Part shown: one piece after another, positions 34,182 to 43,344 of the stretch
Layout of the letters: each line of letters begins with the position of its first letter
How positions within the stretch are numbered: the first letter of the stretch is position 1
Source: Tagaea sp. CACIAM 22H2
GTDB lineage: Bacteria > Pseudomonadota > Alphaproteobacteria > CACIAM-22H2
NCBI GenBank assembly: GCA_014444615.1
Contig: PVXE01000028.1
Location: 1-56,765 of the forward strand
DNA: 56,765 nucleotides
Direction of reading: 5' to 3'
The notes under the pieces: model-generated
What the model was told of the DNA's origin: nothing
Database searches by the model: none
What the model saw: the letters and a program-made list of their open reading frames with translations, nothing else
Made by a program: the position numbers and the translations under genes

Positions 34182-35322
34182 CGCGGTCCCACACGTCGAC
34201 GACTTCGTCCGAGCCCCCCGCCTTCGATGAATCGACGACGTAATAACGGTCGTACATCGCCGCCGTCATGCAGACATGGTTGGGCAGCACGACCAAGCGC
34301 CCGCCGACGGGATAATCGGCGTAAGGGAAGGGATCGACCTGGTCGAGCCCGCGCGCATAGCTCGCAATCCCATGTTCCTGATGCACGTCGAGGATCGCGA
34401 GCGGTTTATCCGGCAGCGCGCCGGTCGCCGGACGCAACAATCCGAAGCCCGCATCCATATGCCGGTTTGCGCCGGTGTCCTTCGACAAGGCCAGCGCCCC
34501 CGCATCGAGCAGGATCTGTTTGCGCGAAGTGCGATGCGAGGTGATCGTGGTCAGCACCCCGACCGCGACGTCGCCGATCGCGCAACTGCCGATCCCGGTC
34601 TGGAACAGGTCGAAGAACACGAAATTGCCGGGCCGCATTTCGGTGACGCCGGCAAGATGCTTGCCGTAAAGCGCCGTCGGCGTCGAACCGACGCTGACGA
34701 TCTCCACCTTACGGCCTTGGGCGCGCAGACGTTCGGCCGCCGCTACGACGCCCGCACGCTCGTCCTCGGCGATTTCCTGAATCTCCGAAATGCCGTCGGC
34801 GCCGTAGGAGTGGCCCGCATGGGCGAGCGCGCCTGCGAGCATTCCGGCCTCGTCGAGAGTTTTACCGATTATGTCGAGCTCGGGCGAGGCGGGGAGGACG
34901 CCCGCACGCTCGCCGCCGGTTTCGATCTCGATCAGCGTGCGGAACTTGACGCCCAACGCCTTGCCGCGTTCGGCGATGGCTTGCGCCACGCCGATCTCGT
35001 CGGTGAGGATTTTGAGATCGACGCCGTCTGCCATCAGCTTGGCGACACGGTCGAGCTTATCGGGCGAAATCCCGACCGCATAAATCATGTCGGTGAAGCC
35101 ATGCTTGGCGAAATACTCCGCCTCGGCCAATGTCGAGACGGTGATCGGCCCGACGGCCCCGCCATGCACGCGGCGCGCGACCTCCGCCGATTTCGCGGTC
35201 TTCATATGCGGGCGGAGCGTCACGCCCAATTCCTTCGCGCGGGCGTTCATGCGCGCGATGTTGCGCGTCAGAACCGCGCGATCGAGAACGAGGCAGGGGG
35301 TTTGAAGATCGGCGAGCCGCAT
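34168..35322 (-). CDS. DSD1-family PLP enzyme (D-serine/D-threonine aldolase-like)
   Basis: This 384-residue fold-type III PLP enzyme of the alanine-racemase N-domain superfamily begins with LQTPCLVLDRAVLTRNIARM and has the PLP Lys in RPHMKTAKS. SVGSTPTAL binds the cofactor phosphate, and the C-terminal metal-binding pair is His and Cys in PNHVCMT. Relatives include D-threonine aldolase, D-serine dehydratase and 3-hydroxy-D-aspartate aldolase, which need PLP plus a divalent metal. The start ATG overlaps the stop of the upstream EAL-like gene (TGATG), so the two are probably translated together. This is an odd partnership. Specific substrate cannot be chosen. Confidence 0.9.
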   Translation of the reverse strand: MRLADLQTPCLVLDRAVLTRNIARMNARAKELGVTLRPHMKTAKSAEVARRVHGGAVGPITVSTLAEAEYFAKHGFTDMIYAVGISPDKLDRVAKLMADGVDLKILTDEIGVAQAIAERGKALGVKFRTLIEIETGGERAGVLPASPELDIIGKTLDEAGMLAGALAHAGHSYGADGISEIQEIAEDERAGVVAAAERLRAQGRKVEIVSVGSTPTALYGKHLAGVTEMRPGNFVFFDLFQTGIGSCAIGDVAVGVLTTITSHRTSRKQILLDAGALALSKDTGANRHMDAGFGLLRPATGALPDKPLAILDVHQEHGIASYARGLDQVDPFPYADYPVGGRLVVLPNHVCMTAAMYDRYYVVDSSKAGGSDEVVDVWDRVNGW

Positions 35323-36578
35323 CAGGGGCGGGGTGCGCCGACCGCCGGGGCCTGGGCGCGCATCAGCGCGTCGATATGCCAGCCTTGGAACATGCGGATG
35401 CCGACGGCCTGGCCAAGCTCGAACGCCAGCGGCGTTTCGCAGCGGCTCATGATCACGCGGTTGATATCGGCTTCGGCCAGCATGGCGCCGAGCCCGCGCA
35501 TCTTCCAATCCTCGGCATGGTCCTTCATGAAGACCATCTTGATCAGGTCGGCGCGCAGATCGGCGCGGCGGAAGAACGTCAGCACGTCGGGTGTCAGCCC
35601 GTCGAGCAGCGTGCGGTACCCGGCCTTTTGCAGCACGTCGACCGCGCGGTTGTAGCTTTCGAGATCGGCGAACACGTCGAAACGCGGCAGCTCGACGATG
35701 ATGTTGCCTTTCGCGAGGAACGTGCCGATGCGCTGGTCGAACTCCCGGAACTTGTCGGACAGCACCGTCTCGACCGTCAGATTGATCGAGATATTGCCCG
35801 ATATCTTGCCGAGATAGCCGTCCTGCATCGCGCGAAGCATGCGGTGATCGAAGGTGCGGAACAGCATCTGCAGCAACCCGCGCTGGCCGCGCATGTTGAG
35901 GCGCGGCTGCATCAGATTGCGCACGTCGTTCACGGAGAAAAAGTACTCGCGGAAGATCGGACGCAATTGATTGCCCGTCAGCGCGATGCAGATCGGCTGA
36001 TTGCGCAGGAACGACTTGATGTCGGCCTTGCCGAACGCTTCCTCCATCGCCGTCAGCGACGACGCGGTGAAGGCCTGGAAATTCTGCGCGAACAGCGGCG
36101 GCGGGGAGCCGGCGCCCGCGCGTTGAAGGGCGCGGCTGCGCGCGTCCTGCTGGCTCTTGTAATCCTCCAGCGCCGCGCGCGCGTAGTCGTGGAAATCGTT
36201 GAACTGCGTCTCGAAATTATACCAGGTGCAGCTTTCTTCGATTTCCTCGTCCGGCAGACCCGTGGCGACCGAGTGGCGGCGCAGCAGATCGTCGAGTTCC
36301 GTCACCACGCTTTCGAATTGGTTCGGGTTGTCGACGCGGAAGATGAAGACGATGTCGAAATTGGCGAGTTGGTAGACGCTGCCTTCGAGGCGCCCGACCA
36401 TTTCGCGGATCGCGTGGAACACGACGTAGAAATTTTCGCGCCGCCGGTTGAACCATTGCGAACGCTTCATCGACAGAACGACCGCCATGCGCGGAACGGT
36501 GTTGCCCGTCCGCTTGATGCGGTCGATGTCGGAGATCAGCGTCTCTTCGTCGGTTCTGGGATTGGTTGGCGCGTCCAT
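35322..36578 (-). CDS. Hypothetical protein with a degenerate EAL-like C-terminal domain
   Basis: This 418-residue cytoplasmic protein has no membrane helix. The N-terminal half (ENFYVVFHAIREMVGRLEGSVYQL, FDIVFIF) resembles a diverged GGDEF-like or sensor fold without a signature. The C-terminal half reads like a decayed EAL domain: AGYRTLLDGLTPDVLTFFRRADL stands where active enzymes have the DDFG...D.IKID region, and MFQGWHID stands where they have VQGYLF. None of the acidic residues for metal and c-di-GMP hydrolysis are retained. It may be a c-di-GMP receptor or a protein-interaction relic. It shares a TGATG junction with the DSD1-type enzyme downstream. Confidence 0.7.
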   Translation of the reverse strand: MDAPTNPRTDEETLISDIDRIKRTGNTVPRMAVVLSMKRSQWFNRRRENFYVVFHAIREMVGRLEGSVYQLANFDIVFIFRVDNPNQFESVVTELDDLLRRHSVATGLPDEEIEESCTWYNFETQFNDFHDYARAALEDYKSQQDARSRALQRAGAGSPPPLFAQNFQAFTASSLTAMEEAFGKADIKSFLRNQPICIALTGNQLRPIFREYFFSVNDVRNLMQPRLNMRGQRGLLQMLFRTFDHRMLRAMQDGYLGKISGNISINLTVETVLSDKFREFDQRIGTFLAKGNIIVELPRFDVFADLESYNRAVDVLQKAGYRTLLDGLTPDVLTFFRRADLRADLIKMVFMKDHAEDWKMRGLGAMLAEADINRVIMSRCETPLAFELGQAVGIRMFQGWHIDALMRAQAPAVGAPRP

Positions 36579-36752
36579 CAGCTTCTGTGATCGGCGATTG
36601 GAAAGAAAGCGGCGAAAACCTTAATCTACGGCGATGCTTTTGTTTTTACGTGGCGAATCACTCTTGCACGCGGATACCGGCGGATACAATACCACGAGCT
36701 TTGCCGCACTGTACCGGGATCGCGACCGGAACGGAACCGGTACATTCTGGCG
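36579..36752. promoter_or_regulatory. Intergenic hairpin and direct repeat upstream of the EAL-like gene
   Basis: This 174-nt gap lies between the beta-lactamase stop and the EAL-like start, both on the minus strand. A 7-bp inverted repeat, GTACCGG at 36711-36717 and CCGGTAC at 36737-36743, could form a hairpin ending the beta-lactamase transcript, though no T-run follows. GCGGATAC occurs twice in direct repeat around 36670-36690. Promoter hexamers for the EAL-like gene are not clear. Confidence 0.35.
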
Positions 36753-37556
36753 CTAAGGGCCTCCACCGCCAAAAACGTCGCGCAGTAGCGCATCGCGCGC
36801 GGCGGGGCCGGCCGGGCCCGGCGGGCGGGTCGTATCCTGGGTCAGCCTGGCGAACACGATGCGGCGTTCGCCATTGACCGCCCAGCCGACGAACCAGCCC
36901 CAGGGGCGCGCATGGTTCAGCGTGCCGTCCGCGTTGCGCGGCGGCGCACTGCCGGTCTTGCCGTAGACGCGCCAGCCGTCGCCGCGAACGCCGTGGTCGA
37001 GCAACGCCATCGTCGTTTCGATCGCTTGCGCATTGACCGGCAACTCACGCGCGAGCAACTTGCGCAGGAAGACGATCTGCTCGTCCGGTGAAATGGCGAG
37101 CGACGAGCTGAGCCAGGCGCGGTCGAGCCCGTTGTCCTTGCCGGGATCGCCACTCGCGTCTCGATTGCCGTAACCGAACGCGCGGACGTAGGACGCGAAG
37201 CGGTCCTTGCCCAGCGCCTGCGTCACGCGCTGCGAATACCAGACCACGGACTCCTTCATCCATTTCGCCGGATCGGTCGGCGATTTCCAGGCCGGGTTCC
37301 AGGCGGGATCACCGTCGCGATAGGGCAGGCGCGGCGTGCGCGCGTCCGTCAGGAATCCGGAATCGTAGCCCATCAGCGCGATCGGAATCTTGAAGGTCGA
37401 GGCGGGCGGGGCGCGGCGCGCGCAATCGCCTTCGCGACGCAAAACCGCGCCGCTCGTCGCGTCCGCGACGATCGTGCAGATCGTTTTCGTCTCGGTGTGG
37501 GCGGGCGATACGAAGAGCAGTGCGGCCGCAACGAGAAGCCAGTTCCTGAGGCGCAT
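36753..37556 (-). CDS. Class D (OXA-type) beta-lactamase
   Basis: This serine beta-lactamase is expected to be periplasmic and to hydrolyse penicillins. The 267-residue precursor has a signal peptide (LLVAAALLFVSPAHT). Class D motifs are all present: S-T-F-K with the nucleophile and carbamylated Lys (PPASTFKIP), S-V-V (KESVVWYSQ), Y-G-N (FGYGNRD), the omega-loop Trp (DRAWLSSSLAISP), and K-T-G (VYGKTGS). No insertion sequence, integron site or resistance neighbour is visible, so it looks like an intrinsic chromosomal gene. ATG 37556 gives a compact signal peptide. In-frame ATGs at 37595 and 37604 would add a basic N-terminal extension. Confidence 0.93.
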   Translation of the reverse strand: MRLRNWLLVAAALLFVSPAHTETKTICTIVADATSGAVLRREGDCARRAPPASTFKIPIALMGYDSGFLTDARTPRLPYRDGDPAWNPAWKSPTDPAKWMKESVVWYSQRVTQALGKDRFASYVRAFGYGNRDASGDPGKDNGLDRAWLSSSLAISPDEQIVFLRKLLARELPVNAQAIETTMALLDHGVRGDGWRVYGKTGSAPPRNADGTLNHARPWGWFVGWAVNGERRIVFARLTQDTTRPPGPAGPAARDALLRDVFGGGGP

Positions 37557-37647
37557 CCCCGCGCCGAGACGAACTTTCCTGCGGCTCTTGGGCATTTCTC
37601 GCATTTTTGCGGTGTCTCACGAAGCACGAGAAATGCCCGCGCAATCC

Positions 37648-37737
37648 TGGCGGAGGGGGTGGGATTCGAACCCACGAAGACGTTGCCGCCTTGCCGGTTT
37701 TCAAGACCGGTGCCTTAAACCGCTCGGCCACCCCTCC
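37648..37737 (-). tRNA. tRNA-Ser(UGA)
   Basis: The minus strand folds as a class II tRNA. The acceptor GGAGGGG pairs with CCCCTCC, the anticodon stem CCGGT/ACCGG encloses CTTGAAA (anticodon UGA), and a long variable arm is followed by the T arm GTGGG-TTCGAAT-CCCAC. Discriminator G is followed by an encoded CCA (plus-strand TGG at 37648-37650). It stands between the beta-lactamase (same strand) and the histidine kinase. Confidence 0.97.
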
Positions 37738-37936
37738 AGCGGTCCCCGGTTCCTATGGAAATTCCGGCCGCGGCGCAAGCCGCGAACTTGCGGATCGGCC
37801 GCCGCATCCCCAATCGGCCGGTATTGCTAACGTTCCGATGGGCAGTCCGCCGGGCCCGCAAGGCTGCGGCAATTTCGACCGTGCAAATTCGGTCAATCGA
37901 CACCTTTCCTTAACCACCAGCCCCCAGTCTGGCGGA
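37738..37936. other. Intergenic region between tRNA-Ser and histidine kinase
   Basis: This 199-nt non-coding stretch should hold the tRNA-Ser promoter (minus strand) and the kinase promoter (plus strand). The only structure I can point to is a compact hairpin, CGCGGC-GCAA-GCCGCG at 37769-37784, with a GNRA-type tetraloop. No clear promoter hexamers or terminator are seen. Confidence 0.3.
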
Positions 37937-38722
<786 letters not shown>

Positions 38723-38774
38723 CATTTCCGTCAGTTGCCCTGGGCCGGTACGGCCGCGTAGAGTGCCCGCCCCA

Positions 38775-39701
38775 ATGAATATCGACTTCCAACTCTGGCT
38801 TTCCAAGCTGGCCTGGCTGATCGCCGAGCCCGCCAGCTTGCTGCTATCGATCTGGGTCGCGGGCTGCCTCGTGCTGTGGACGCCGTGGTGGCGGCTCGGC
38901 CGTTTTCTGGTGTGCTTTGCCGCGCTGGTGACGACGGCAGTCGCGCTCTATCCGATCGGGCAGATCGCGTTGAGGCCGATCGAGGATCGCTTTCCGCCGG
39001 TCGTCAGCCTGCCGCCGCGCATCGACGGCATTCTCGTCCTCGGCGGCGTGATCGACTACGACGTGATCGGCAAGCGCGGCGTGCCGTCCTCGCTGCTCGC
39101 TGCCGGCAGTCCGCGTCTCGACGCGTTCGTCGAACTCGCGCGCCGCTATCCGATGGCGCGTCACGTTTTCACCGGCGGCTCGATCGAGCTGATCGACGGC
39201 CGCGACACGGAAGCGGACGTCGTGCGCCGCATCTTCGCGCGCATCGGGCTCGACACCACGCGGATCATCTTCGAAGACAAATCGCGCAACACGTTCGAGA
39301 ACGCGCGCTTGAGCCTCGAGATGATCAAGCCAGAGCCGGAGGAAACGTGGCTACTCATCACTTCCGCCCGGCATATGCCGCGCGCGATCGGCACGTTCCG
39401 CAAGGCGGGCTGGCCGAATCTGGTCGCCTATCCGATCGATTTCGCGACCGATCCGGAACGGCCGTTCGATAGCCAATTCCGCTTGGGCCACAATCTCAAT
39501 TATTTGTCCGAGGCGATCCGCGAATATATGGGCCTCGGCTATTACTGGTATTTGAAGCGCACCGACGCCTTGTTCCCCGGCCCCGAAGCGCCCAAGGACG
39601 AGGGCGAAACGCCCGACGGCGAAAATCCGGCCGAGCAACCAGCACCCGCGGCGGAAGATCCCGCGCCGGCACCGGCCGAAACGCCGCCCGCGTCGGAATA
39701 G
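38775..39701 (+). CDS. YdcF/DUF218-family membrane protein
   Basis: This 308-residue protein has two N-terminal membrane helices (about residues 10-30 and 38-62) and a DUF218 domain. The domain's usual landmarks are GILVLGGVID near residue 85, VFTGGS, the acid-rich TEADVVRRIFARIG, DKSRNTFENA and LITSARHMPRAIGTFRKAGW. Family members such as SanA, ElyC and YdcF are linked to envelope integrity and peptidoglycan or lipid-carrier metabolism. The C-terminal tail of about 45 residues is Pro/Glu/Ala-rich (AEDPAPAPAETPP), low-complexity and probably disordered. ATG 38775 is preferred to GTG 38763, although both are in frame. It converges on the phosphatase gene with a 1-nt gap. Confidence 0.88.
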   Translation: MNIDFQLWLSKLAWLIAEPASLLLSIWVAGCLVLWTPWWRLGRFLVCFAALVTTAVALYPIGQIALRPIEDRFPPVVSLPPRIDGILVLGGVIDYDVIGKRGVPSSLLAAGSPRLDAFVELARRYPMARHVFTGGSIELIDGRDTEADVVRRIFARIGLDTTRIIFEDKSRNTFENARLSLEMIKPEPEETWLLITSARHMPRAIGTFRKAGWPNLVAYPIDFATDPERPFDSQFRLGHNLNYLSEAIREYMGLGYYWYLKRTDALFPGPEAPKDEGETPDGENPAEQPAPAAEDPAPAPAETPPASE

Positions 39702-39702
39702 A

Positions 39703-40356
39703 TCAGCTCTCGGCCCAGGCCTTAAGTCGGGCGGGGGCCGGCGCCTCGTTCCAGAAATCGACGCGCACCCGGCCGCCCTCGATCGATACGCCGCAGCACG
39801 ATCCCGTCGCGACCGCCAGTCCCTTGCCGTCGGCCTGCGACAGGCCGCGTGCGTGGAATTCCGCGTCGCGCTTGGCGACGAATTTCAGAATGCCTTGCGA
39901 GGTGCAGACGACCGGGATCGTCGTTTCGGTCAGCGCGGCAAGATCGGCGATGACTTCGCCGATATTGGCTTCGAGCTTGTCGAGATCGGGCTTCCAGCCC
40001 TGCAAGCGCGGCCACACGCCGCGCTTGTTCCATGCCTCGACCATCTCGGCGCCCACTTCGGCGGCGACGTCGTCTGTCGTGCGGCCTTCCCATTTGCCGT
40101 AATCGATCTCGGCCAAACGATCGTCGATTTCGGGCGCTGCGTCGAACGCTTCGCGCAGATAATCGCGCGTGCGCTTCAACGGACCCGCGCGAAGCGGCCC
40201 GACCGACAATCCGGCGGCGCGCACGGCTTCGCCGAACAACCGCGCTTGATCCAGGCCCTTCGCGACCAAGGGCAGATCGCTGCGCGAGCCGACCCACACG
40301 GCCTTCTCGCCGGGTGCGAAGGTGTTACCGTGGCGGGTGAAAAGAACTTTGCGCAT
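39703..40356 (-). CDS. Histidine phosphatase family protein
   Basis: This 217-residue protein of the phosphoglycerate-mutase-like superfamily starts with FTRHGNT, in which the catalytic His lies in the R-H-G motif. RTRDYLREAF and EIDYGKWEG supply further phosphate-pocket residues. The usual second catalytic His motif is not obvious: the corresponding region reads VVCTSQGILKFV, where a G-H pair is common. The start overlaps the stop of the cytidylyltransferase gene (TGATG). It is the last gene of a three-gene operon of a kinase-like, a nucleotidyltransferase-like and a phosphatase-like protein, so it could act on the same phosphorylated intermediate. Function is inferred from family and position. 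Confidence 0.82.
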   Translation of the reverse strand: MRKVLFTRHGNTFAPGEKAVWVGSRSDLPLVAKGLDQARLFGEAVRAAGLSVGPLRAGPLKRTRDYLREAFDAAPEIDDRLAEIDYGKWEGRTTDDVAAEVGAEMVEAWNKRGVWPRLQGWKPDLDKLEANIGEVIADLAALTETTIPVVCTSQGILKFVAKRDAEFHARGLSQADGKGLAVATGSCCGVSIEGGRVRVDFWNEAPAPARLKAWAES

Positions 40357-41168
40357 CAAAGGACCTTCGCCGAGCCGTCATATACGGGCAGCAATTCGCC
40401 TTCGCGCGCAATGATCGCCTCCGCCTGCGTAAGGTCGTCGGGACTGTCGATCGACCAATGCGTCCGGCCGCGATAATCGCACGGCACGACGCGCATCTTG
40501 ATGCCGTTTTCGAGCGCGCGAAGCTGTTCCAGCTCCTCGGCCTTCTCGAACGGGCCCATCGGCAGCGTCACGTACTCGGCCAGCGTTTCCGCACGGAAGG
40601 CGTAGATACCGATATGGCGCCAAATCGGCGGCGCGCCGTCGGGCTTCTTCACGAAGGGAATGATCGCCTTCGAGAAATAAAGCGCGTCGCCGAATTTATC
40701 GAAAGTCACGGTCGTGCCGCCGGCTTGGCCCGCCGCCTTTTGCTTGCGCAACGCGTCGATCGTTTCGGGCGCCATGCGCGTGGCGAGCGTGGCGGTGCGC
40801 ACCGACTTGTCACGCGCGAGTTCGGTCGCCAGCGCGCCGATCACCCAAGGCGGGGTCAACACCGCGTCGCCCTGCAAATTGATCACGTCCGCGTCGCCCA
40901 AGCCCAGCGCGACGGCGGCCGCATGGGTGCGCTCCGTGCCGTTGCGGCAGCTTTCGGGCGTCATCACCGCTTCGCCGCCGAAGCCGCGCACCGCATCGAA
41001 AATCCGCGCATCGTCGGTCGCGACCACGGCGCGCGACACGCCCTCGGCCGCCATGGCGATCGACCAGACACGGCGAATCATCTCGACGCCCGCGACCTTT
41101 GCCAGCGGCTTGCCGATGAAGCGCGACGAGCCATAGCGCGCGGGAATGATAGCGATGGCGCCCGTCAT
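40356..41168 (-). CDS. KdsB-like cytidylyltransferase
   Basis: This 270-residue nucleotidyltransferase resembles 3-deoxy-D-manno-octulosonate cytidylyltransferase, which makes CMP-Kdo for lipopolysaccharide. The CTP-binding start IIPARYGSSRFIGKPL, the ATDD and NGTERTH motifs, the metal Asp101 in LQGD and the second metal Asp near 241 (IDSPDD) are present. The residue after LQGD is Ala102, where housekeeping KdsB has Glu-Pro. That places it in a divergent branch that could use another acidic sugar. Its start overlaps the phosphotransferase stop and its stop overlaps the phosphatase start, so all three are probably co-translated. Confidence 0.8.
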   Translation of the reverse strand: MTGAIAIIPARYGSSRFIGKPLAKVAGVEMIRRVWSIAMAAEGVSRAVVATDDARIFDAVRGFGGEAVMTPESCRNGTERTHAAAVALGLGDADVINLQGDAVLTPPWVIGALATELARDKSVRTATLATRMAPETIDALRKQKAAGQAGGTTVTFDKFGDALYFSKAIIPFVKKPDGAPPIWRHIGIYAFRAETLAEYVTLPMGPFEKAEELEQLRALENGIKMRVVPCDYRGRTHWSIDSPDDLTQAEAIIAREGELLPVYDGSAKVL

Positions 41169-42190
41169 GCGGCCTCCGCCAGACGGTCCAGTGCCGCGCG
41201 ATAGATCTCAGGCCCCGCGAACAGGATCGGCGTCGGGCGGCCTTGCTCGCGTCGCTCGCTTTCAAAGCGCCAGACACGCAACAGCCACAAGGCCTCGCAC
41301 GCGGCGAATACGTCGGCGTCGAGCTTGCGGCCCGTTTTGGTTTCGTAGGCTTGCAGCATCGCGCCGTACATCGGCGCGTCCGCGGATAGATGGCCCGTCG
41401 CGGCGTTGATCCGCGTCCAGTGTTTCAGTTTAACGAAGTCGAGCTCGGGCGGGGCGACCAGCGCGTTGTCCCAATCGATGATCCAAAGCCGCTTGGCCGC
41501 CGTGTCGTCGATCAGGTGCAGACCGTGTAGGTCGTTATGCACCAGCGTCCAGCGCGCGGCCGGTTTCGCCTTGCGCGAAACGGCGCGCGCGTAACCGTCG
41601 ATGGCGCCGGGCACGGGGCCGCGCGCGAGTTCGCGTTCGATGGCGCCGCCGACCCAGGACGCGAAATCCTGATCGGGGCCGGCGAGATTCAGGAGATCGG
41701 CCTTGCCACCGTCGAACGCCACAGCGTGAATATCCGCGATCGCGTGCGCGGCGCGGATCAGCGCGTCCGCCGAAGGCTTGGCGTTGGCGGCACCGATCGC
41801 GTCGCCCGGACACCAAGCGGCGATCTCCCAGGGCAGCGGCCACAAATCGTCGCCGTCGCTCCAATGGTGGAGCTGGGGGGCGTGCGGCGGGGCTTTGCCG
41901 TTGGGTTTCGCGGCCGCGGCGGCGCGATCGGATGCGCCATCGCGCTTGGCGGCGTGGATAGCACCGACGAGCGCCGATTTCGCGATGCCTTTTTCGTAAC
42001 GGAAACCGGCCTCGTTGACGCGCAAGCGTAACGCATAGCGCGTATCGTCCAGCCGCACCGGAAAGGTGCGGTTGATGGCGCCGTCGATCGGCGCGTCGAT
42101 CCACGCGCCGGCCGCACGCGCGCCGAATACGCGGGCGAGCAGCGCTTGGGCGCGCGTCGAATCGGGAAGTTCTGTCGTCGGGTTCCGCAA
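41165..42190 (-). CDS. Phosphotransferase (APH/choline-kinase fold) protein
   Basis: This kinase-fold protein is estimated at 341 residues. The catalytic loop reads LVHNDLHGLHLIDD, in which His and Asp of HxDxxxxN are kept but the final Asn is replaced by His. The metal motif IIDWDNALVAPPELDFVKL is intact. The start is uncertain because no ATG lies between the conserved fold and the divergent transglycosylase gene. TTG 42190 is the most plausible, though its ribosome site is weak. It overlaps the KdsB-like gene by 4 nt. Together they suggest kinase, nucleotidyl transfer and phosphatase steps on a polyol, amino-alcohol or acidic sugar, but substrate is unknown. Confidence 0.75.
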   Translation of the reverse strand: MRNPTTELPDSTRAQALLARVFGARAAGAWIDAPIDGAINRTFPVRLDDTRYALRLRVNEAGFRYEKGIAKSALVGAIHAAKRDGASDRAAAAAKPNGKAPPHAPQLHHWSDGDDLWPLPWEIAAWCPGDAIGAANAKPSADALIRAAHAIADIHAVAFDGGKADLLNLAGPDQDFASWVGGAIERELARGPVPGAIDGYARAVSRKAKPAARWTLVHNDLHGLHLIDDTAAKRLWIIDWDNALVAPPELDFVKLKHWTRINAATGHLSADAPMYGAMLQAYETKTGRKLDADVFAACEALWLLRVWRFESERREQGRPTPILFAGPEIYRAALDRLAEAA

Positions 42191-42281
42191 AGTGCGGGGA
42201 AACTGCCCCTTTTTTGCCGCAATGGCAACATGGCAGGCCGCCCGAAGCGCTACACATTGCCAAGACTCAAGGGAGCATGGC

Positions 42282-43280
42282 ATGAGATTCCGCATGTCGC
42301 ATTTTCCGAATCGCCGCGCCGTTCTGGCGGGCCTCGCCGCCGCCTGTATGCCGGGCTTCGCCCTGGCGAACGACCAGCCTTTCGACGCGTGGCTGCGCGA
42401 CCTGCGTGCCGAAGGCCGCCAGAAGGGCCTGAAGGATTCGACGCTGGACGACGCGTTGCGCGGCATCGCCCCCATCGCGCGCGTGCTGGAACTCGACCGC
42501 GCCCAGCCGGAAATCCGCCTGACCTTCGAGGAGTATCTCGCCCGCGTCGTCAACGACCAGCGCGTGCGCAACGCGCGCGACCGGGTGAAGGAAAACGCCG
42601 AGCTGTTGGACCGCGTCACCCAGCGTTTCCCGGTGCAGCCGCGGTTCATCGTGGCGCTGTGGGCGATCGAGACCAATTTCGGCGCCAATACCGGCGGCTT
42701 CAACGTGTTCGCGGCATTGGCCACACTCGCCTATGACGGGCGGCGCGCCGCGTTTTTCCGCGAGGAATTGTTCAACGCGCTGCGCATCGTCGATCGCGGT
42801 CACGCCAAAGCGGCCGACATGCGCGGCTCCTGGGCCGGGGCGATGGGCCAGTGCCAGTTCATGCCGTCGTCGTATCTTGCCTACGCCGTGGATTTCGACG
42901 GCAACGGGCACCCGGATATCTGGCAAAGCCGGCCGGATGTGTTCGCCTCGATCGCCAATTATCTGGTCAAGGCCAATTGGCGCGGGACCGAGAATTGGGG
43001 CCGCCAAGTCGCGTTGCCCGCCGGTTTCGCGCGCGATCTCGTCGACCACAACAAGGTCACCAAGCCGCTGTCCGAATGGCAGGCTTTGGGGGTGCGGATG
43101 CCCAATGGCAGCGATCTGCCCGCGGCGCCGGACCTGCCGGCGTCGATCGTCCAGCCGATGGGCGAGGGCGGGCGCGCCTTCGTGGTCTACAACAATTTCC
43201 GCAGCATCATGCGCTGGAACCGGTCGGTGAATTTCGCATTATCGGTCGGCCACCTTGCCGACCGTATCGGCGAGGTTTAA
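42282..43280 (+). CDS. Lytic murein transglycosylase, MltB-like
   Basis: This periplasmic enzyme cleaves peptidoglycan glycan strands with formation of anhydro-muramic ends. The 332-residue precursor has a signal sequence with paired arginines (PNRRAVLAGLAAACMPGFALA) that may be Tat- or Sec-dependent. The SLT-type fold has the catalytic Glu in WAIETNFG, followed by GSWAGAMGQCQFMPSSYLAYAVDFDGNGHPD and the C-terminal NNFRSIMRWNRS. These match the MltB branch, though length is shorter than E. coli MltB. A ribosome site GGGAG precedes ATG 42282. It is divergent from the phosphotransferase and is followed by a good intrinsic terminator. Confidence 0.92.
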   Translation: MRFRMSHFPNRRAVLAGLAAACMPGFALANDQPFDAWLRDLRAEGRQKGLKDSTLDDALRGIAPIARVLELDRAQPEIRLTFEEYLARVVNDQRVRNARDRVKENAELLDRVTQRFPVQPRFIVALWAIETNFGANTGGFNVFAALATLAYDGRRAAFFREELFNALRIVDRGHAKAADMRGSWAGAMGQCQFMPSSYLAYAVDFDGNGHPDIWQSRPDVFASIANYLVKANWRGTENWGRQVALPAGFARDLVDHNKVTKPLSEWQALGVRMPNGSDLPAAPDLPASIVQPMGEGGRAFVVYNNFRSIMRWNRSVNFALSVGHLADRIGEV

Positions 43281-43292
43281 TTTTTAGGCGTT

Positions 43293-43322
43293 CGGCGAAT
43301 CGACGCGATTCGCCGCGTTTTT
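43293..43322 (+). terminator. Rho-independent terminator after the transglycosylase gene
   Basis: A 9-bp perfect stem (CGGCGAATC at 43293-43301 and GATTCGCCG at 43307-43315) with a 5-nt loop is followed by CG and TTTTT (43318-43322). It lies 13 nt after the stop and separates this gene from rlpA. Confidence 0.85.
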
Positions 43323-43344
43323 AGGACCGGTCCGGGCCGGCTTC

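Noticed and set aside
37769..37784. GNRA-type hairpin near tRNA-Ser considered as an RNA element
   Set aside because: It is an isolated short GC stem in a GC-rich gap with no supporting context. It is recorded only in the intergenic entry.
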